From the NCBI GenBank assembly GCA_031429105.1, contig JANOYV010000069.1:1-16652 (forward strand): a stretch of DNA of 16,652 nt. Direction: 5' to 3'. The translations under genes and the position numbers were made by a program. A model generated the notes under the pieces. That model ran no database searches, was not told the origin of the DNA, and saw only the letters and a list, made by a program, of their open reading frames with translations. Within the stretch, counting starts at the first letter, position 1. Each line of letters starts with the position of its first letter. Shown one piece after another: positions 12,245 to 16,652 of this stretch. This stretch comes from JAKFWF01 sp031429105 (GTDB lineage Bacteria > Pseudomonadota > Alphaproteobacteria > Rhizobiales > Hyphomicrobiaceae).

Positions 12245-13876
12245 TCACTCCACTGCCTTCGCCTGTTCGCGCAACACGAACTTCTGAATCTTGCCGGTGG
12301 ATGTTTTCGGCAACGGGCCGAACACGACGCGGCGGGGGATTTTGAAGGCGGCCATTTGGGCGCGGCAGAAGGCGATGATGTCGGCGGCGGTCACCGGTTC
12401 CGCGCCGGGCTTTAATGTTACAAACGCGCACGGGGTTTCACCCCACTTTTCGTCCGGCTTGGCGACGACGGCTGCCTCCATGATCGCTGGATGGCGATAC
12501 AGCACCTCCTCCACCTCCAGCGACGAAATGTTTTCACCGCCGGAAATGATGATGTCCTTCGAGCGGTCCTTCACATCGATATAGGCGTCCGGGTGCCAGG
12601 CTGCGAGATCGCCGGAATGGTAGTAGCCGCCGACAAACGCTTCGGCCGTCGCTGCCTCGTTCTTGAGGTATCCCTTCATGATCGTATTGCCACGCTGCAT
12701 GATCTCGCCGATCGCCGCACCGTCTCGCGCCACCGGCTTCATCGTATCGGGGTCGGCCACCATGATGTCCTCAACGACAACGGTCGTCACGCCTTGACGC
12801 GCCATCAAGGCATAGCGCTCGGTGGTCTCTCGATCCGCCCAGTCGTCGCCGGGCGCACAGTAGAGCGAGGGGCCGTAGCTCTCGGTCGTGCCGTAAGCGT
12901 GCAGTACGTCGAAGCCCATGGCCTCCATTTCGCGCAGCACGGTGGATGAGGGCGCAGCCCCGCCCGTCAGCATTCGCGGACGCACGGGCAGAGGCCGCTT
13001 ATGCTCGGCTGGCGCGTGGATCAGCATCGTCAGCACAACTGGCGCGCCGCACATGTGGGTGACGTGATGCTCCGCGATCAGTTCGAAAATGCGCTTTGGA
13101 TCAACCTTGCGCAAGCACACGTGGGTGCCACCGACTGCCGTCACAGCCCAGGTGTAGGTCCAGCCGGAGCAGTGGAACATCGGCAGCGTCCACAAGTAGC
13201 GCGATTGGTGATCGAGCTTGAGCAACAGCGCATTCGACATTGCGCCCAGATGGGCACCGCGATGGCTGAACACCACGCCTTTTGGGTTGCCCGTGGTGCC
13301 TGATGTGTAAAGGAGGCAAATGCTCTCCCACTCATCGACGATACCAGGATAAGCGAAGGCCGGATCGCCACCAGCGATGAAATCTTCGTACTCGATTTCG
13401 CCGATGGCCGGACATTGCGCGGTTTCGACATCGGCGATATCGACCACAAGGGATTTCACCTTAACAAGCCCGAGCGCTGGCGTGATCACAGCGTGGAACT
13501 CGCGGTCGGCGAGCAATGCTTTCGCCTCGCCATGATCGAGGCAAAACGCAATTGCAGCCGCATCAAGCCGGATGTTGATCGGGTTCAACATTGCGCCCAA
13601 CATCGGCACGGCAAAGTGCGCTTCGAGCATCGCCGGTGTATTGGTCGCCAAGATTGCGACGGTATCGCCTTTGCCGATGCCAGCCTTGTGCAACGCGTGC
13701 GCGAGACGGCGGGATCGGGCGTAAAGTTCGGCGTACGTATAGCGCCGTTCGCCGTGGATGACCGCAGTTCGCTCGGGAAAAAAGTTAGCGGCGCGCGCAA
13801 GGAAACTAATTGGCGTCAGAGGCACATAGTTGGCGTCGTTCTTGGCAAGCTCCGGGCGCTCTGGTGCCATCGCCAT
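12245..13876 (-). CDS. AMP-forming acyl-CoA synthetase (ANL superfamily), copy 2
   Basis: A 543-residue ligase with all ANL motifs: LLYTSGTTGNPKGVVFSHRG, YGTTESYGP, GYYHSGDLAAWHPDAY, KDRSKDIIISGGENISS and PKTSTGKIQKF with the catalytic Lys. It shares long identical stretches with the 1900-3528 gene, such as WTLPMFHC.GW and GTHVCLR, so the two are paralogues of one subfamily. They differ in the segment after FHC (SGWTYTWAVTAVGG here, NGWCFPWTLSVVAG there), which may lie near the acyl pocket. ATG 13876 is preferred because GAGG precedes it by six bases. ATG 13870 and TTG 13888 are alternatives. It starts eight bases after the DUF6285 stop, so it is translationally linked to the kinase operon and probably makes the CoA ester used by it. 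Confidence 0.94.
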   Translation of the reverse strand: MAMAPERPELAKNDANYVPLTPISFLARAANFFPERTAVIHGERRYTYAELYARSRRLAHALHKAGIGKGDTVAILATNTPAMLEAHFAVPMLGAMLNPINIRLDAAAIAFCLDHGEAKALLADREFHAVITPALGLVKVKSLVVDIADVETAQCPAIGEIEYEDFIAGGDPAFAYPGIVDEWESICLLYTSGTTGNPKGVVFSHRGAHLGAMSNALLLKLDHQSRYLWTLPMFHCSGWTYTWAVTAVGGTHVCLRKVDPKRIFELIAEHHVTHMCGAPVVLTMLIHAPAEHKRPLPVRPRMLTGGAAPSSTVLREMEAMGFDVLHAYGTTESYGPSLYCAPGDDWADRETTERYALMARQGVTTVVVEDIMVADPDTMKPVARDGAAIGEIMQRGNTIMKGYLKNEAATAEAFVGGYYHSGDLAAWHPDAYIDVKDRSKDIIISGGENISSLEVEEVLYRHPAIMEAAVVAKPDEKWGETPCAFVTLKPGAEPVTAADIIAFCRAQMAAFKIPRRVVFGPLPKTSTGKIQKFVLREQAKAVE

Positions 13877-13884
13877 GTTCCCCC

Positions 13885-14265
13885 TCAAATCTTCAACCCG
13901 CGCGATCTTAGGAACCGTGGGTTGCGGACCTTCAATTCCGCGATCAGCACGGTGCGCAGTTTTGCGCCTAAACCCGGATGGGTCGCCTCGGTGATTTTAC
14001 CAACGCGGATATCGGTTGCCAATTGGGCCGGCGTTCCGTCGCCGTCATCGTAGGCGGTATCGAGGATCGCCCACAGGGCTGCGTCATCTGCGGTGGTGAT
14101 TTCGCGGCGTGCTATGTCGAGCGCGTTGGCAATCATGGCCGCGGCATAGCGCTTTTCCGGCGACAATCCCGGCACGATCTCGGCCTTCAGCGTTTCAGCG
14201 GCGAGCGCGATCAACGTCTCGGCTGATAGCTTTTTCGCCTTCGGTGGCTTTGTTGATTTTGCCAT
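13885..14265 (-). CDS. DUF6285 protein, likely partner of the adjacent kinase (LvaB-like)
   Basis: A 126-residue, mainly helical protein. The pattern PGLSPEKRYAAAMIANALDIARREI, then LATDIRVGKI, then LRTVLIAELKVRNPRF fits DUF6285, with its conserved ANAL.I..RE and ending V.NPR. A basic, low-complexity N-terminus precedes it (MAKSTKPPKAKKLS). Its ATG overlaps the kinase stop in a TGATG junction, implying coupled translation and balanced amounts. In Pseudomonas putida the small LvaB protein pairs with the kinase LvaA. I infer the same relation from gene order and size, not from alignment. Confidence 0.8.
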   Translation of the reverse strand: MAKSTKPPKAKKLSAETLIALAAETLKAEIVPGLSPEKRYAAAMIANALDIARREITTADDAALWAILDTAYDDGDGTPAQLATDIRVGKITEATHPGLGAKLRTVLIAELKVRNPRFLRSRGLKI

Positions 14266-15344
14266 CAGGATTTGGCCCTTGCTGCATCGATCGCGGCAAT
14301 ACCGTCGAGCGCGTCAAACTCCATCTCCGGCGCCATCAGTCCGGTGAGTGCGAGTTCAATCGCCGTTTCGCCACCGCTGAGATAGCGGTCGCCCTGGAGG
14401 ATCGCGATCACCGCCCACTTGGCAGCCGCCATCACCTCCCAATAGGCAATGCTCTGTTCGTTGATTTTCTCACCACCGGCCTTTTGATAGGCTTCATAAA
14501 AGGCCCGCCGACTGCCGATACCGCCTGCTTCCTGACTTTGCTCGTCATTGCCGAAACGCCAGCAGCGCGCGCACAGCCAGCCGATATCTTCCAGCGGATC
14601 GCCCCAGTGGGCAAATTCCCAGTCGAGGATCGCCGCTAGCTTGGTGCCATCCAGCATGTAGTTGCCGGTACGATAGTCGCCGTGCACCAGCGTGATGCGT
14701 GGCGTTGCGGGCGCATGAGTATCGAGCCACGCAAGGCTGTATTCTAGTGCCGGGCGGTGTTGCGAGGCGTCCGCCAGTGCCGCCTTCAAGCCCGCAACCA
14801 ACACCTTGGCCGGTGATTGCATCGGGATCGGTAAAACGGAGAGGCGACCATCCATTGGCGTGACAGCGTGGATCTTTGCGAGCGCCTGACCGAGAACACC
14901 AGCGAGGCGATCACCAAAGTTGGCAAGTTCAGGATGGCGCACAATCTGCCGGGCCTGGGCCTGGCCCGCAACGAACGCCTGGATCAGAAACGGACGACCG
15001 ATGACGCTTGCATCTACGCACCGCACAATCGGCGCGGCGACGAGCACGCCCGCCGCATGGGCTGCAACCAGGACCGCGAATTCCGCTTCCCGATCCAGAC
15101 TTAATGCCAGCCGTTGGGCGGCATCCGTGCGCATCAACCAGGCATGAGCGCCAGTATGCGGTCCGCCATCGACCGTAACGTCGAGCCGCCAGTTCTCCTG
15201 CACGGCACCACCGCCGAGCAAGGCGGCAGCCGTGATTGTCACGGCACCACCCAGCGTTTGCGACAACCAAGCGTTCAACCCACCGGTTTTCGATGGATCA
15301 AACGTGCGCTGGCGGACCTGCTTTGGATCGAGAGTATCGGTCAT
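14265..15344 (-). CDS. APH-family phosphotransferase, LvaA/ACAD10-kinase-like
   Basis: A 359-residue kinase of the aminoglycoside phosphotransferase fold. The catalytic loop is LVHGDYRTGNYML (Asp 223, Asn 228), the metal-binding segment is ILDWEFAHWGDPLEDIGWL (Asp 241), and the N-lobe has GGGAVQENWRLDV and WLMRTD. The DWEFAHWGDP..D.GW version is typical of the branch fused to or beside acyl-CoA dehydrogenases (ACAD10/11, LvaA), which phosphorylates hydroxyacyl-CoA rather than antibiotics. It begins three bases after the DUF1993 stop and its own stop overlaps the DUF6285 start. A role in antibiotic resistance is unlikely. No acyl-CoA dehydrogenase gene is visible beside it in this window. Confidence 0.88.
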   Translation of the reverse strand: MTDTLDPKQVRQRTFDPSKTGGLNAWLSQTLGGAVTITAAALLGGGAVQENWRLDVTVDGGPHTGAHAWLMRTDAAQRLALSLDREAEFAVLVAAHAAGVLVAAPIVRCVDASVIGRPFLIQAFVAGQAQARQIVRHPELANFGDRLAGVLGQALAKIHAVTPMDGRLSVLPIPMQSPAKVLVAGLKAALADASQHRPALEYSLAWLDTHAPATPRITLVHGDYRTGNYMLDGTKLAAILDWEFAHWGDPLEDIGWLCARCWRFGNDEQSQEAGGIGSRRAFYEAYQKAGGEKINEQSIAYWEVMAAAKWAVIAILQGDRYLSGGETAIELALTGLMAPEMEFDALDGIAAIDAARAKS

Positions 15345-15347
15345 TGC

Positions 15348-15863
15348 TTAGCGGCTGAACGACATGCCCAGGAAGTCACCTTTACTGAGCTCGACGCCGT
15401 TGTGCCGCAAGATCGCGTACACGGCCGTCAAGTGGAAGTAGTAGTTCGGGATCGCAAACGTCACGAGGTAAGGCTGGCCCTTGAAGGTCACAGGGTTGCC
15501 CGCGATCTTGAGCAAGATATCGCGCTCTTCCGATCCATCGATCTGCTCGGCCTTGATGGTTTTGATGAAGGCCACCGTCTTGGCCACGCGCGCCTTTAGA
15601 TCGACCAGGGTCTTCTCGGTATCTTCGTAGGCTGGCACTTCGATGCCAGCCAGCCGCGCGCTCGCCCCCTTGGCGAAGTCGCAGGCGACTTGCACCTGAC
15701 GGGTGAGCGCAAACATGTCAGGCGCCAGACGTGCATTGGCGAGCACGGTCGGATCGACCTTCTTTGCAACGCAAAAAGCATCGGCCTTATCGAGGATCTT
15801 CGACAAGGCATCGAGCGTCTGAATGAACGGCGGGACGCTAGCCTGATACATGGAAATGGTCAT
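15348..15863 (-). CDS. DUF1993 family protein
   Basis: A 171-residue protein, mostly helical, starting MTISMYQASVPPFIQTLDALSKIL. The motifs SMYQASVP, DMFALTRQVQ.ACDFAKG, SEERDILLKIAG and LVTFAIPNYYFHLTAVYAILRHNGVELSKGDFLG are characteristic of DUF1993. The conserved His residues in the C-terminal helix (NYYFHLTAVYAILRHNG) recall metal-binding DinB-like bundles, but no activity is known to me. It is the first gene of the minus-strand operon with the APH kinase, DUF6285 and the acyl-CoA ligase. It is divergent from ruvC across 115 bases that should hold both promoters. I could not fix either promoter. Confidence 0.88.
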   Translation of the reverse strand: MTISMYQASVPPFIQTLDALSKILDKADAFCVAKKVDPTVLANARLAPDMFALTRQVQVACDFAKGASARLAGIEVPAYEDTEKTLVDLKARVAKTVAFIKTIKAEQIDGSEERDILLKIAGNPVTFKGQPYLVTFAIPNYYFHLTAVYAILRHNGVELSKGDFLGMSFSR

Positions 15864-15978
15864 TGGGGCGCCTTATCGGTTGCAGCGGGAAATCTCGGTG
15901 CACCTTATTGCGCCCGCAGCCGTTAGCAAGGGGCAGTCCAAGGCGTGTAAGTCTGCCGCAGCGTGCTAATCTCGATGC

Positions 15979-16506
15979 ATGAACCGAAATCCGATTCGCA
16001 TTATTGGTATCGACCCTGGTCTCAGGCGCACCGGCTGGGGCGTGATTGAAAGCGACGGCGTTCGCCTCGTTTATGTTGCCTCAGGCATGGTCACGTCCGA
16101 TGCTGATGAGCCGCTTGCCTACCGACTCCGCGAAATCTACCAAGGCCTCACATCAGTAATCGCGACTTTTAATCCACAGGAAGCCTCGGTCGAAGAGACG
16201 TTCGTCAACAAGGATGCGCGCTCGACCTTGAAACTCGGTCAGGCGCGCGGCATGGCAATGCTCGCCCCCGCCATGAAGGGACTGCCTGTCGCCGAGTATG
16301 CAGCAAACGTCATCAAGAAAACGGTAGTCGGTGCCGGTCACGCGGAGAAGAAGCAGATCCAAGCCATGATCGGCTTCCTGCTGCCAAAGGCGAAGTTCGA
16401 GAGCGCCGACGAGGCCGACGCGCTGGCGATCGCAATCTGCCATGCCAACCACCGCACCAGCCCACAGGCGCGCGCACTGCGGGCTCTGAAGGAGGCTGTT
16501 CAATGA
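15979..16506 (+). CDS. ruvC: Crossover junction endodeoxyribonuclease RuvC
   Basis: RuvC is the dimeric nuclease that resolves Holliday junctions after RuvAB branch migration. It is 175 residues, the normal length. The RNase H-like active site is complete: Asp 12 in IIGIDPGLRRTGWGV, Glu 72 in VEETF, and Asp 144 and Asp 147 in SADEADALAIAICHAN. NKDARSTLKLGQARG is the conserved central helix. ATG 15979 gives the standard N-terminus. The out-of-frame ATG four bases upstream is ignored. The ruvC TGA overlaps the ruvA ATG (ATGA), so the pair is translationally coupled. Confidence 0.98.
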   Translation: MNRNPIRIIGIDPGLRRTGWGVIESDGVRLVYVASGMVTSDADEPLAYRLREIYQGLTSVIATFNPQEASVEETFVNKDARSTLKLGQARGMAMLAPAMKGLPVAEYAANVIKKTVVGAGHAEKKQIQAMIGFLLPKAKFESADEADALAIAICHANHRTSPQARALRALKEAVQ

Positions 16507-16652
16507 TTGGCAAACTGCGCGGATTGGTCGATGCCATCGGCGAGTCGCACGCCATCATCGACGTCAACGGCGTCGGCTATGACGTGTCGTGCTCGTCGCG
16601 CACGCTGCGCCAGATGGAGTTAGGCCAGGAAGTGCGTCTCGTCATCGATACC
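16503..16652 (+). CDS. ruvA: Holliday junction branch migration protein RuvA, N-terminal part (runs off window)
   Basis: The first 50 residues of RuvA, which binds four-way junctions as a tetramer and loads the RuvB motor. MIGKLRGLVDAIGESHAIID.NGVGYDV is the standard oligonucleotide-binding-fold N-terminal domain. The reading frame is open to the last base of the window, so the helix-hairpin-helix and RuvB-binding domains lie outside. The start overlaps the ruvC stop. Confidence 0.97.
   Translation, partial: MIGKLRGLVDAIGESHAIIDVNGVGYDVSCSSRTLRQMELGQEVRLVIDT

Noticed and set aside
14265..15344. Aminoglycoside resistance gene
   Set aside because: It has the APH fold, but the motif version, the DUF6285 partner and the acyl-CoA ligase context point to the acyl-CoA-linked kinase branch.
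1..16652. tRNA, rRNA, CRISPR arrays, prophage or toxin-antitoxin loci
   Set aside because: No cloverleaf pattern, regularly spaced repeats, integrase or transposase, or recognisable toxin pair was seen on reading both strands.

Overview
The window looks like chromosomal DNA of a GC-rich alphaproteobacterium. I infer this from the bL21 protein with a long C-terminal helix-hairpin-helix extension, the rplU-rpmA-acetyltransferase order, the DUF465 genes beside purE-purK, and the family-level look of the proteins. I cannot place it below class. Most of the window is housekeeping or ordinary metabolism. There is no tRNA, rRNA, CRISPR array, transposase or phage gene that I can support.

Layout. 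1-1030 is the 3' part of uvrC, with an in-frame palindromic insert. 1050-1685 is a convergent glutathione S-transferase-like gene. 1900-3528 is an AMP-forming acyl-CoA synthetase. 3529-4031 holds no gene but several GC-rich hairpin repeats. 4032-4774 holds two small unrecognised membrane proteins, followed by a second repeat cluster (4790-4944). 4991-5785 (minus) is an unrecognised protein with a possible RNase H-like fold and a C-terminal membrane anchor, divergent from a DMT/EamA transporter (5990-6874). 6892-7534 carries two divergent DUF465 (YdcH-like) genes. 7549-9147 is purE-purK (de novo purine synthesis), then rpsU with an unusual Gly-rich tail and a clear terminator. 9803-12142 is a minus-strand block: small acidic protein, rplU, rpmA, then a GNAT acetyltransferase behind a strong terminator. 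12245-15863 is a tight minus-strand operon: DUF1993, APH-family kinase, DUF6285, acyl-CoA synthetase. 15979-16652 begins the ruvC-ruvA Holliday-junction operon, and ruvA runs off the window.

Two things stand out. First, uvrC carries about 180 nt of palindromic, repeat-like DNA translated in frame between its catalytic motifs. Its C-rich/G-rich arms resemble the hairpins at 3558-3773. This recalls the palindromic elements found inside Rickettsia genes. Second, the kinase, DUF6285 and acyl-CoA ligase operon resembles the LvaA/LvaB/LvaE part of the levulinate (4-hydroxyacyl-CoA) pathway of Pseudomonas putida, without an adjacent acyl-CoA dehydrogenase. It may therefore be a hydroxyacyl-CoA phosphorylation module.

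Family assignments rest on motif recognition by eye. No database search was run.
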